From: Bacteroidota bacterium
GTDB taxonomy: Bacteria > Bacteroidota > Bacteroidia > SXHM01
NCBI GenBank assembly: GCA_947478465.1
Contig: CANJWH010000009.1
Coordinates: 1 to 64,000, forward strand
Direction of reading: 5' to 3'
Length of the DNA stretch: 64,000 bases
In this document: in pieces, positions 1-9,717 of the stretch
How positions within the stretch are numbered: position 1 is the first letter of the stretch
How the letters are laid out: every line of letters begins with the position of its first letter
Notes under the pieces: model-generated
Told to the model about the DNA's origin: nothing
Database searches by the model: none
What the model saw: only the letters and a program-made list of their open reading frames with translations
Made by a program: the position numbers and the translations under genes

Positions 1-1
1 T

Positions 2-748
2 AAGATTTTATCTAAGATTAATCTCATTTATGTTCAGGAAGAAACATCCAGAAGATTGCTGAGTAAAGCTAAGTTCAATAATGTAATAGTCTGCGGTGAT
101 ACCCGTTTTGACCGTGTTATACAAATAGCCGAAAAGTCTGTTGATTTTCCTTTGATTGAGAAATTTAAGAATAATACAACTACTATAGTTGCAGGAAGCA
201 CCTGGAAAGAAGACGAACGGATTTTAATTGAGTTAATTAAAAAAAGGAAGCAAACAATGAAATACATTATTGCTCCACACGAAACGAATGAAAAAAGAAT
301 AACGGATTTGATTGAAAATATTCCAACTTCATCTTTACGTTTTTCGCAGGCAAATGAAAGTAATGTATCAGATGCTGATGTCCTGATAATTGATAGCATT
401 GGAATTTTGTCGCAAATCTATCGATATGGTGATGTTGCTTATGTAGGCGGTGGCTTTGGTAAAGGAATTCACAATATATTGGAACCCGCAGCTTTTTCTG
501 TTCCAATAATTATAGGCCCTAACTACTATAAATTTAATGAAGCAGTTGAAATGGTAAACCTGAGTATGGCCTATACAATTGAAAAATTCCGCCAGATGAA
601 TAATAAAATTACTGATTTGTTTTTTGTTAAAGGCAGCGACAAAGCTATTAAAGCAAGAATAGGTGAATATATGAAAGCAAAGAAAGGTGCTACAGAACAA
701 GTTGTTGAAGGAATTGAAAGATTACTTAAAACTTCTATTAATAGTTAA
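2..748 (+). CDS. waaA: 3-deoxy-D-manno-octulosonic acid (Kdo) transferase, 5'-truncated by window edge
   Basis: Frame is open from base 2 (KILSKINLIYVQEETSRRLL...); GDTRFDRV and YVGGGFGKGIHNILEPA motifs typical of WaaA/KdtA. Confidence 0.9.
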   Translation, partial: KILSKINLIYVQEETSRRLLSKAKFNNVIVCGDTRFDRVIQIAEKSVDFPLIEKFKNNTTTIVAGSTWKEDERILIELIKKRKQTMKYIIAPHETNEKRITDLIENIPTSSLRFSQANESNVSDADVLIIDSIGILSQIYRYGDVAYVGGGFGKGIHNILEPAAFSVPIIIGPNYYKFNEAVEMVNLSMAYTIEKFRQMNNKITDLFFVKGSDKAIKARIGEYMKAKKGATEQVVEGIERLLKTSINS

Positions 749-772
749 TTTCGTCCACCGTATTTTTATTGA

Positions 773-1789
773 ATGATAATCAGCGAAAACTTCTCCCTTA
801 AAAAATATAACACCTTCGGAATTGAAGCAAAAACAAAATATTTTGCTGAAATTTCTTTGCTTGATGATGTTCGGAAAATCTCTGCTGATAAACGGTTTGT
901 TAAAGCTGAAAAGCTTATTCTGGGTGGAGGAAGCAACATTCTGTTTACTAAAGATTTTGATGGTATTGTTATCAAAAATAATTTCAAAGGAATTGCTGTT
1001 GATTTTGAAACTGAAAATCATGTTTTTGTAAAAGTAGGAGCTGGTGAAAACTGGCATAGCTTTGTTTTATACTGCATAGAAAATAATTATGCAGGAGTGG
1101 AAAATCTCTCGCTTATTCCTGGTAATGTTGGCGCAAGTCCTATGCAGAATATAGGAGCGTATGGTGTAGAAGTAAAAGATGTTTTCCATGAGTTGGAAGC
1201 ATTAGAGATTACATCAGGATTAATACAAAGGTTTTCAGCATCTGAATGCAAATTTGGCTATCGTGAAAGTGTTTTTAAGAATAAACACCGCAATCAGTTT
1301 ATCATTACCTCTGTTACTTTCCGACTTAATAAAATACCTAAGTTTAACATCAGTTATGGTGCAATTGAGCAAGAGCTAGATAAAATGGGAGTAAAAGAAT
1401 TAAGCATTGCAGCCATCAGCAAAGCCATATGTAGCATACGGAGCAGTAAACTTCCCGACCCCAAAGTGATTGGAAATGCAGGAAGCTTTTTCAAAAATCC
1501 CGTAGTAAGTTCTGACTTGTATCAACAAATAAAAAATGAGTTTCCGAATGTTGTAGCCTATGCTGCTGAAAATGGAAATATGAAACTGGCTGCCGGTTGG
1601 CTAATTGAACAATGCGGTTGGAAAGGTTATCGGAAAAATGATTTTGGAGTGCATAAAAATCAGGCTTTGGTGCTGGTAAATTATGGCAGTGCAAAAGGTA
1701 ATGAGATTTATAATCTATCGCAGGAAGTGATGGATTCTGTTTATGAAAAATTTGGCGTTGTATTGGAAAGAGAAGTAAATATCGTATGA
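773..1789 (+). CDS. murB: UDP-N-acetylenolpyruvoylglucosamine reductase
   Basis: NTFGI, LGGGSNILF, GNVGASPMQNIGAYGVE and GNAGSFFKNP motifs. Confidence 0.95.
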   Translation: MIISENFSLKKYNTFGIEAKTKYFAEISLLDDVRKISADKRFVKAEKLILGGGSNILFTKDFDGIVIKNNFKGIAVDFETENHVFVKVGAGENWHSFVLYCIENNYAGVENLSLIPGNVGASPMQNIGAYGVEVKDVFHELEALEITSGLIQRFSASECKFGYRESVFKNKHRNQFIITSVTFRLNKIPKFNISYGAIEQELDKMGVKELSIAAISKAICSIRSSKLPDPKVIGNAGSFFKNPVVSSDLYQQIKNEFPNVVAYAAENGNMKLAAGWLIEQCGWKGYRKNDFGVHKNQALVLVNYGSAKGNEIYNLSQEVMDSVYEKFGVVLEREVNIV

Positions 1790-2364
1790 TTGCAACCCGA
1801 ATGAAATCGTTTCAAATAAGTTTGTTGTTATTTTTTATCAGTGCTTCACATCTTATGGCACAGACTGCTGCAACAACACCTGCTGCTGCTAAGAAAGTTG
1901 AACCCTGCAACCTTGGTTCTATTTTTGAAAAAAATATTTGCAGTAATATTGAAAACAATCAGGCCTCATTGGTAAAGTTTCAGTTGCAAAAACGAAGCGC
2001 AGAGAATTCTTTAGATAAAGTGAAAGTATGGACTCAGGCAAATTATAACTGCATCCGTTGTAAACCACAGCCGGGTTTTTCGGGAGGAAGTATGTTGCGT
2101 AAATGTGTGTTGGAAAATGCGCTTAATGTTGCCTTCTTTCTTGTTTATGATATGAAGGTGGGTATGAATTTTATTGAAGACGATGGTCGCACTTTGTTAG
2201 ACTGGGTGCAGGACGACACAGAAAAAACATTTGAAGAAGCCTTTGAAACCGAGAATGAGCAGGACAAGAAGTTTCTAATGCAAACACTGAATAACAGCAT
2301 GAAATTTTACAATCTGTTTAAGAATAATGGTGCTAGGTTTGGTCACGAAATTCAGAAGAAATAA
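1786..2364 (+). CDS. Secreted hypothetical protein, Cys-containing, with a short ankyrin-like C-terminal stretch
   Basis: Signal-peptide-like N-terminus; ATGA overlap with murB; DDGRTLLDW...LFKNNGARFG resembles part of an ankyrin repeat. Confidence 0.55.
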   Translation: MIATRMKSFQISLLLFFISASHLMAQTAATTPAAAKKVEPCNLGSIFEKNICSNIENNQASLVKFQLQKRSAENSLDKVKVWTQANYNCIRCKPQPGFSGGSMLRKCVLENALNVAFFLVYDMKVGMNFIEDDGRTLLDWVQDDTEKTFEEAFETENEQDKKFLMQTLNNSMKFYNLFKNNGARFGHEIQKK

Positions 2365-2375
2365 ATTTCAACGAT

Positions 2376-3824
2376 TTATTTCTTCCTGATTAACCACAAC
2401 CCTGCAAAAGTCAGTAATCCGTTTATTATCAAAAGTTCATTCCCGAAAAGGTATCCATTGAGCCATTCTTTAGAATTGCTATCAATGGTATAGCAGATTA
2501 TTGGTGATAGAAGGCAAATAACAGGAACTATCTTATCGCGAACATTTTGTTTTGTAAGGATTCCGAAAAAGAATAAGCCAAGTAACGGGCCATAGGTGTA
2601 ATTTGCTACTCTGAAAAGTTGTCGAATTACTGCTTCATCATTAATGGCACGAAAAATTACAATTACTAAAAGCAACAACAACGAAAATCCAACGTGAACA
2701 ATTTTTCTCAATGTTGTTTTTCTTTCCTCAGTCATTTCTTTCTTTTCTTCAAAGCCGAGAAAATCTATACAAAATGATGCTGTAAGAGCAGTTAAAGCTC
2801 CATCAGCACTCGGATATGCAGCGGAAATCAGTCCGATTATAAAAAATATTGCTGACAAATTTCCAAGGTGTTGCAATGCAATTGTTGGAAATAAATCATC
2901 TGTACTTCTTAGTGGTAATGGAATGTTTTTAGATGTAGTATATATGTAAAGAAGTGCTCCTAGGCATAGAAAAATAAAATTTACAGCCACTAATGTAATA
3001 CTGAATGTAATCACATTTTTCTGGGCTTCACCAATGTTTTTGCATGATATATTTTTCTGCATCATTTCCTGATCAAGTCCAGTCATAGCAATAGCAATAA
3101 ACATTCCACCGAAAAAATGTTTCGGAAAAAAAGTTTTCAGTTGCCAGTCAGTCATAATGGTTTTTGAATAATCGGAATTAGCTATAGCAGTAATCATATC
3201 ACCAAATCCAAAATTTAATTGTTTGCAGATTAGAACAACTGAAAGCAGAAGCGATAAAAGCATGAAAGTGGTTTGTAATGAATCTGTCCACACAATTGTT
3301 TTTACACCACCCTGAAAAGTATAAGCAAGAATGAGTAAAATGAAAATGCTTGTAGTTATCCAGAAACTTATACCCCATGCATCAAACACAAAAATTTGCA
3401 AAACATTAACTACAATAAATAAGCGGAATGATGCGCCAATTACTCGAGATAGGATGAAAAAAAACGCTCCTGTTTTATAGGAATAAACGCCTAGTCTTTC
3501 TTTTAGGTAGGAATAAATAGAAGTAAGATTTAATCGGTAATAAAGAGGTAGTAAAACATAAGAAATAACAATATATCCTAGAAGATATCCTAATACCATT
3601 TGGAAGTAAGAAAATGCTCCTTTGCCAACATCACCCGGAACGCTCAGAAACGTAACGCCAGAAAGTGATGCGCCAATCATTCCGTAGGCAACTAAATACC
3701 ATTTGCTTGATCGGTTGCCTATGAAAAAACTTTTATTGTCAGCATTACGAGAAGTGAAATAGGTTACTGCAAAAAGCAACAACGTGTAAATGCCAACGCA
3801 AATTAGAATCAGAGATGGAGACAT
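2376..3824 (-). CDS. Sodium:solute symporter family protein
   Basis: Multi-TM protein with SSS-family features ([32 protein letters not shown]). Confidence 0.85.
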   Translation of the reverse strand: MSPSLILICVGIYTLLLFAVTYFTSRNADNKSFFIGNRSSKWYLVAYGMIGASLSGVTFLSVPGDVGKGAFSYFQMVLGYLLGYIVISYVLLPLYYRLNLTSIYSYLKERLGVYSYKTGAFFFILSRVIGASFRLFIVVNVLQIFVFDAWGISFWITTSIFILLILAYTFQGGVKTIVWTDSLQTTFMLLSLLLSVVLICKQLNFGFGDMITAIANSDYSKTIMTDWQLKTFFPKHFFGGMFIAIAMTGLDQEMMQKNISCKNIGEAQKNVITFSITLVAVNFIFLCLGALLYIYTTSKNIPLPLRSTDDLFPTIALQHLGNLSAIFFIIGLISAAYPSADGALTALTASFCIDFLGFEEKKEMTEERKTTLRKIVHVGFSLLLLLVIVIFRAINDEAVIRQLFRVANYTYGPLLGLFFFGILTKQNVRDKIVPVICLLSPIICYTIDSNSKEWLNGYLFGNELLIINGLLTFAGLWLIRKK

Positions 3825-3880
3825 GGGGCGAAACTAATAAATCTGCTTTTACACTCACTGTTTATTATTATTTTTGGCCA

Positions 3881-4498
3881 ATGAACTTTTCCTCAAAATT
3901 GATTGAACAAGCTGTTGATGAGTTTGCTGCTTTGCCGGGAATAGGCAGAAAAACGGCTTATCGTTTTGTGCTCTATTTATTGAAAAAGGATGAAGCAGAG
4001 GTGAGAAAATTTGGGAATTCATTTATTAAGTTGCGAGAACAAATTAAATATTGCGAGAACTGTCACAATATTTCAGAAACACAGTTTTGTGGAATTTGCT
4101 CCAGCCATTCACGGGATGGTTCGTTAGTTTGTGTTGTTGAAGATATTCGTGATGTAATAGCGATTGAAAACACAGCCCAGTTCAAAGGACATTATCATGT
4201 TTTAGGTGGAATAATTTCTCCAATGGACGGCATTGGTCCGGCTGAATTAAATGTGGAAAGCCTTATCAATCGTGTTAAACGAGGAGATATAAAGGAAATT
4301 GTAATGGCACTTAGTGCTAATATGGAAGGCGATACCACCAATTTTTATATTTTTAAAAAGCTGAATGGTTTTGATGTAAAAATATCCACAATTGCTCGTG
4401 GCGTTGCAGTTGGAAGTGAACTGGAATATACCGATGAAATCACTTTAGGAAGAAGCATTGTTAATCGTGTTCCTTACGAAAATTCACTTGTTCGCTAA
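3881..4498 (+). CDS. recR: Recombination protein RecR
   Basis: [18 protein letters not shown]4 zinc finger [16 protein letters not shown], Toprim [12 protein letters not shown]. The ATG at 3881 fits better than the 3815 ORF start. Confidence 0.93.
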   Translation: MNFSSKLIEQAVDEFAALPGIGRKTAYRFVLYLLKKDEAEVRKFGNSFIKLREQIKYCENCHNISETQFCGICSSHSRDGSLVCVVEDIRDVIAIENTAQFKGHYHVLGGIISPMDGIGPAELNVESLINRVKRGDIKEIVMALSANMEGDTTNFYIFKKLNGFDVKISTIARGVAVGSELEYTDEITLGRSIVNRVPYENSLVR

Positions 4499-4501
4499 GT
4501 G

Positions 4502-6487
4502 ATGCAGCTATCCATAATAATTGTCAATTACAATGTTGAATATTTTCTTGAACAATGCCTTCATTCTGTTCGTGCTGCACTGAAAAATTTAGAAGCTGAA
4601 GTTTTTGTTGTTGACAATAATTCGGTGGATGGGTCAGTGGAAATGGTTCGCAAAAAATTTCCTGATGTAAAACTAATAGCAAACAAAGAAAATCTTGGAT
4701 TTTCAAAAGCAAATAATCAGGCTATCAGATTATCAACAGGTAAATATGTTTTGCTGCTGAACCCTGATACAGTTGTGGAGACTGATACGTTTACCAAATG
4801 TGTTTCTTTCATGGATTCGCATTCTGATGCTGGAGGTTTGGGAATAAAAATGCTGGATGGGAAGGGAAACTTTCTCCCTGAATCAAAACGTGGATTACCA
4901 ACGCCAACCGTTGCATTTTACAAGATATTCGGACTTTCGGCATTATTTCCTAAATCCAAACGTTTTGGAAAATACCACCTCGGTTTTCTGGATAAAGAAC
5001 AGACAAACGAAGTTGAAATTCTTTCAGGAGCATTTATGCTTATGCGCAAAGATGCCTTGGATAAAGTTGGCTTGCTTGACGAAGATTTTTTTATGTACGG
5101 TGAAGACATTGATTTGTCTTACAGGATTATCAAAGGTGGTTGGAAAAATTATTATTTTCCGGAAGCTCGAATTATACATTATAAAGGCGAAAGCACTAAA
5201 AAAAGCAGTGTGAATTTTGTGTTTGTGTTTTACAATGCCATGATAATTTTTGCACGCAAGCATTTTTCTCAGCAAAACGCAAAAACTTTTTCTTTTCTTA
5301 TAAATATTGCTATTTATATTAGAGCAGGAGCAGCTATTCTTCGAAGGTTTGTAGAACAGGTTTTTATTCCTGCTATTGATTCATTATTACTTTTTTCAGG
5401 ACTTTATTTTCTTGCCAACTATTGGGAAGAAAACATAAAGGCAGGTGAAGGAGTTCATTATCCAACAGAGTTTTTGTTTGGTGTTTTGCCGCTTTATATA
5501 ACTGTTTGGTTGTTGAGTATATTCTTAAGTGCAGGTTACGATAAACCTGTAAGAGCTTCTAAAATTGTTCGTGGTATTTTTGCAGGAACTGCTGTAATAT
5601 TGGTTATTTATGCACTTCTTCCGGAATCGTATCGTTTTTCACGTGCACTTATTTTGCTCGGAACATTGTGGGCTATTTTTTCTATGCTTGCTCTACGATT
5701 GCTTTTCCATTTTCTGAAAATAAAGGGATTTGATTTAAGTTCAGGAACAAATAAACGAATTGTAATTGTTGGCAATGAAGACGAAGCAAAAAGAGTAGGG
5801 GCATTATTAAATCAGACAAAAGTTCAACCTTCTTTTTTAGGATTTATTCGCCCCGCAGAGAAAACTGAAAATAATAATTCCGATTATATAGGAACACTTA
5901 ATCAGCTTTCAGAAATCGTTAATATTTATAAAATTAACGAAGTAATCTTTTGCGCAAAAGATTTACCCTCACAAATAATAATAGACAAGATGTCTTCATC
6001 CTCAAATTCTCAGGTTGATTATAAAATTGCACCACCTGAAAGCCTATATATTATTGGAAGCAACTCAATAAATTCTCCTGGTGAACTTTATGTAATTGAT
6101 ATTAATTCAATCACTAAAACTGTCAATAAAAGAAATAAGCGTATGTTAGATTTAGTGTCAACTTTTTCTATGCTTGCATTATTTCCTGTGTTGCTATTTT
6201 TTGTTGATAAACCGATGGGTTTAATCAAAAACTGTGTTAAAGTTTTGTTCGGAAAATTATCTTTCGTAGGATACTATTTTCCTCGTGAAGAAGATAAACA
6301 ACTATGGAATCTTCCCAAAATAAAATCTGGAGTTTTAAATCCTCTTGATGCGCTTGATAAGCAGTTAGTGGATACAGCAACAATTCAAAAATTGAATATG
6401 CTTTACGCTAAAGACTATCAATTGTGGAATGATATAAATATTTTGTGGAAAGGATTAAGGGAATTGGGAAGAACAGTCAATGTCTGA
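4502..6487 (+). CDS. GT2 family glycosyltransferase fused to TM region and CoA-binding/phosphoglycosyltransferase-like C-terminal domain
   Basis: N-terminal GT-A (SIIIVNYNVEYFLEQCLHSV, VDNNSVDGS, LLNPDTVV); C-terminal KRIVIVGNEDEAKRVG and LFGKLSFVG resemble WbaP-type proteins. Confidence 0.8.
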   Translation: MQLSIIIVNYNVEYFLEQCLHSVRAALKNLEAEVFVVDNNSVDGSVEMVRKKFPDVKLIANKENLGFSKANNQAIRLSTGKYVLLLNPDTVVETDTFTKCVSFMDSHSDAGGLGIKMLDGKGNFLPESKRGLPTPTVAFYKIFGLSALFPKSKRFGKYHLGFLDKEQTNEVEILSGAFMLMRKDALDKVGLLDEDFFMYGEDIDLSYRIIKGGWKNYYFPEARIIHYKGESTKKSSVNFVFVFYNAMIIFARKHFSQQNAKTFSFLINIAIYIRAGAAILRRFVEQVFIPAIDSLLLFSGLYFLANYWEENIKAGEGVHYPTEFLFGVLPLYITVWLLSIFLSAGYDKPVRASKIVRGIFAGTAVILVIYALLPESYRFSRALILLGTLWAIFSMLALRLLFHFLKIKGFDLSSGTNKRIVIVGNEDEAKRVGALLNQTKVQPSFLGFIRPAEKTENNNSDYIGTLNQLSEIVNIYKINEVIFCAKDLPSQIIIDKMSSSSNSQVDYKIAPPESLYIIGSNSINSPGELYVIDINSITKTVNKRNKRMLDLVSTFSMLALFPVLLFFVDKPMGLIKNCVKVLFGKLSFVGYYFPREEDKQLWNLPKIKSGVLNPLDALDKQLVDTATIQKLNMLYAKDYQLWNDINILWKGLRELGRTVNV

Positions 6488-6503
6488 AATTCACAATAAT
6501 ATA

Positions 6504-6511
6504 TACATTTG
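6504..6511 (+). promoter_or_regulatory. Bacteroidota -7 like element TACATTTG
   Basis: Matches TAnnTTTG, about 28 nt upstream of the E2 ATG; no clear -33 TTG. Confidence 0.45.
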
Positions 6512-6538
6512 TCCGCGAACATATTTTGATCTTATAAA

Positions 6539-7861
6539 ATGCCAAATACAGAAATGATAATGCCCAAAATGGGCGAAAGTGTAGCAGAAGCAACGATTAT
6601 TAAATGGCTTAAAAAAGAAGGCGACAACGTTGAAGCTGATGAAAGCGTATTAGAAATAGCCACTGATAAAGTAGACAGCGAGGTCCCTTCTCCATCTTCA
6701 GGCAAAATCCTCAAATTGCTTTTTAAAGAAGGTGATGTGGTACAGGTAGGTAAAGTTATTTGCCTTATTGGAAGCGAAGCAGATGCAGCAAATTCACAAC
6801 CAACTTTAGCTGCTCCTTCTATCACTACTTCAGTTAAACAAGAGGTTGTTAGTGTTTCTCAGCCTGTCGTTACTCGTAGTGTTTCTCCTTTAATACAATC
6901 AGATCGTTTTTATTCTCCGTTGGTTCGCAATATTGCTCAAAAAGAAGGTATAGTACAGGCTGAACTGGACACTATTCCGGGAACAGGAAAAGAAGGACGT
7001 GTTACCAAAAATGACATCCTTGCTTACTTACCTAATCGCGGTAAATCAATTGCACCTGATACTAAAATTGCAGAGGAGGTAAAAGTTGTTTCAAACGGAC
7101 AACAAACCCCTTCTGTATCTGCAGTTCAGAAACCTGCTGTAAGTATAAATGCCGGTGATGAAATTATAGAAATGGATCGTATGCGTAAACTTATTGCCGA
7201 ACACATGGTAATGAGTAAACATACTTCACCACACGTTACTTCTTATGTTGAAGCCGATGTGACAAATATTGTTTTGTGGCGCAATAAGATGAAAGATCAG
7301 TTTGAGAAAAAGGAAGGAGAGAAGTTGACTTTTACACCTATTTTTATTGAAGCTGTTGCAAAAGCTATAAAAGACTTTCCTATGGTCAATGTTTCGGTTG
7401 ATGGCACAAAAATTATTATCCGAAAAAATATCAATATTGGTATGGCTGCCGCATTACCAAGCGGCAATCTGATAGTTCCTGTAATAAAAAATGCAGACCG
7501 CATGAACCTTTACGGACTTACAAAAACTGTCAATGACTTAGCTAATCGTGCAAGAAACAACAAACTCTTACCTGATGAAATTCAAGGTGGAACATATACT
7601 TTAACCAACGTTGGAACTTTTGGTAATGTAATGGGAACTCCAATTATTAATCAACCGCAAGTTGCAATTCTGGCGGTTGGAGCTATTCGCAAAAAGCCAG
7701 CAGTTATTGAAACCGAGTTTGGTGATACCATTGGAATTCGTCACATGATGTTTCTTTCACATGCTTATGACCACCGAGTAGTTGATGGTGCTTTGGGCGG
7801 AAGTTTTGTAAGGAAAGTTGCAGATTATCTTGAACAATTTGATATAAACAGAACTATTTAA
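6539..7861 (+). CDS. 2-oxo acid dehydrogenase E2 dihydrolipoamide acyltransferase
   Basis: Lipoyl domain (ATDKVDSEVPSPSSG), peripheral-subunit-binding domain, catalytic C-terminal AYDHRVVDGALGG. Confidence 0.92.
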   Translation: MPNTEMIMPKMGESVAEATIIKWLKKEGDNVEADESVLEIATDKVDSEVPSPSSGKILKLLFKEGDVVQVGKVICLIGSEADAANSQPTLAAPSITTSVKQEVVSVSQPVVTRSVSPLIQSDRFYSPLVRNIAQKEGIVQAELDTIPGTGKEGRVTKNDILAYLPNRGKSIAPDTKIAEEVKVVSNGQQTPSVSAVQKPAVSINAGDEIIEMDRMRKLIAEHMVMSKHTSPHVTSYVEADVTNIVLWRNKMKDQFEKKEGEKLTFTPIFIEAVAKAIKDFPMVNVSVDGTKIIIRKNINIGMAAALPSGNLIVPVIKNADRMNLYGLTKTVNDLANRARNNKLLPDEIQGGTYTLTNVGTFGNVMGTPIINQPQVAILAVGAIRKKPAVIETEFGDTIGIRHMMFLSHAYDHRVVDGALGGSFVRKVADYLEQFDINRTI

Positions 7862-7948
7862 AAAAATAAGCGTATTGAGGGCTTATTTATTGGTTCTTGT
7901 CTTATGATAAGACTGATTGGTAATAAAAACCTAAATACAAACTTTTCT

Positions 7949-9568
7949 ATGAAGAAAGTTTTCCTCATTTGCATTTTATGTTCTGTATTCAGTTCGTTGC
8001 ACTCGCTTGCACAAGGTGAAGATTATCTGAAAAAAATATTTCCGGTTGCTGAACAACATCTTGCTGCAGGCAAGATTGATCTTGCCTTGAAAAATTTTCT
8101 TGAGCTGGAAAAGCTATATCCGGAAAATGCACACGTGCAATACAAAATTGGCATGTGCTATTTCAGCACAACTAATCGTAAAGATCTTGCAATTCCCTAC
8201 TTTAAAGTTGCGACTAAAAGTATTTCAAAAGAATTTGCCGAGGGAACTTATAAAGAAACACAAGCACCTCCAGACGCAATATATAAGCTTGCAAAAGTTT
8301 ACCATCTTGAGTTCAAGGTTGACAGTGCAAAACTTCAATATAAACAGTTTAAACAATACATTCCTGAATACGAAGTTGATCTTATAAAAGATGTTGACCG
8401 CCAGATACAGATGTGTGAAAATGCGCGGGAGATTTTTAAGAGTCCAGTAAGTTTTTCGATTCAAAACTTAGGAAAGAAAATCAACTCACCTTTTGATGAT
8501 TATTCAGCTGTTATTGATGCAAGTGAGAATATGTTGATTTTTACTTCACGTAGGCAGGGAACAACAGGAAACCTTAAAGCAGATGACGATAAATATTTTG
8601 AAGATATTTATATATCGTTAAAAGATGAAAAAGGTGAATGGGCTGCGCCAAGTAATATTGGTCCAAACATAAATACAGATGGCCATGATGCCAGTATCAG
8701 TTTATCAGCAGACGGACAGCAACTTTATATTTATCGTGATGACTTGGGTGATGGTAATATTTACGTAAGCAAATTAGAGAATGATATATGGGGTGAAGCT
8801 TTGTTACTTGGGTCTGATATTAACAGCAGAGCATGGGAAACACATGCATCTGTTTCGCCAGATGGACAACTCTTGTTTTTTACCAGTAATCGCAATGGCG
8901 GAAAAGGCGGATTGGATATTTATTCCTGTAAAAAATTACCTAATGGTGAGTGGGGATTAGCACAAAGCCTTGGCGATGTTGTAAATACTGAGTACGATGA
9001 AGATGCACCGTTCATGCATCCTGACGGCAAAACACTTTTCTTTAGTTCAAAAGGACATACCAGTATTGGCGGTTTTGATATTTTCTTCTCTGTTTTTCAG
9101 GATGACGGGAAATGGACACAGCCCAGAAACATTGGTTATCCAACCAATACAGCAGATGATGAAGTCTTTTTTGTTGCTTCACCAGATGGAAAAAGAGCTT
9201 ATTATTCCTCATCAAAAGATAGTGGTTTTGGTGAAAAAGATATTTACCTGATTAACCTTGAACTTGAAATTCAGGAGCCGCTTACTCTATACAAAGGAAA
9301 GATTGAAAAAGATGAAAATGGTGTTATTCCAAAAGTTACAATTAATGTAACCGATAATAAATCAGGTGAACTCTACGGAACTTACAGAAACCGGGCAGAT
9401 AATGGTAGTTTTACCCTAATTCTAAAGCCCGGAATTACTTATAATATTGCTTACGAAGCAAACGGTTATTTATTCCATTCCGAGAACCTGACCGTTCCTA
9501 TTGGCACCTCTTATTTTGAAATAAATAAGGCAGTAAATCTTGAGCCAATAAAGATAAAGAAGAAGTAA
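7949..9568 (+). CDS. TPR + PD40 (WD40-like) repeat exported protein
   Basis: Signal peptide MKKVFLICILC; TPR-like N-terminus; repeated TSRRQGT/SPDGQLLFFTSNRNGGKGGLDIY blades; C-terminal regulatory Ig-like segment; no OmpA domain. Start inferred from the internal ATG. Confidence 0.82.
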   Translation: MKKVFLICILCSVFSSLHSLAQGEDYLKKIFPVAEQHLAAGKIDLALKNFLELEKLYPENAHVQYKIGMCYFSTTNRKDLAIPYFKVATKSISKEFAEGTYKETQAPPDAIYKLAKVYHLEFKVDSAKLQYKQFKQYIPEYEVDLIKDVDRQIQMCENAREIFKSPVSFSIQNLGKKINSPFDDYSAVIDASENMLIFTSRRQGTTGNLKADDDKYFEDIYISLKDEKGEWAAPSNIGPNINTDGHDASISLSADGQQLYIYRDDLGDGNIYVSKLENDIWGEALLLGSDINSRAWETHASVSPDGQLLFFTSNRNGGKGGLDIYSCKKLPNGEWGLAQSLGDVVNTEYDEDAPFMHPDGKTLFFSSKGHTSIGGFDIFFSVFQDDGKWTQPRNIGYPTNTADDEVFFVASPDGKRAYYSSSKDSGFGEKDIYLINLELEIQEPLTLYKGKIEKDENGVIPKVTINVTDNKSGELYGTYRNRADNGSFTLILKPGITYNIAYEANGYLFHSENLTVPIGTSYFEINKAVNLEPIKIKKK

Positions 9569-9656
9569 TTTTCTTTTTTTGCAATTAATCAGGCTTTAAT
9601 ATTCCTATTTTGCTTATTATTGCTCGAATGTTTTAATTTTATTGAGTTTTTTTGAT

Positions 9657-9687
9657 ATTACATTGTAATTATTTTTTACAATGTAAT
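9657..9687. other. Inverted repeat ATTACATTGTAA-N7-TTACAATGTAAT
   Basis: Perfect 12-bp arms in the intergenic region just upstream of the 9718 ATG. Confidence 0.7.
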
Positions 9688-9717
9688 GTTAGATTATTGT
9701 ATTTTTACGGACAGTTT

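Noticed and set aside
3829-3836. Possible -7 element TAGTTTCG on the - strand 5 nt before the symporter ATG (leaderless transcript?)
   Set aside because: One mismatch to TAnnTTTG and too close to the start codon; insufficient evidence.
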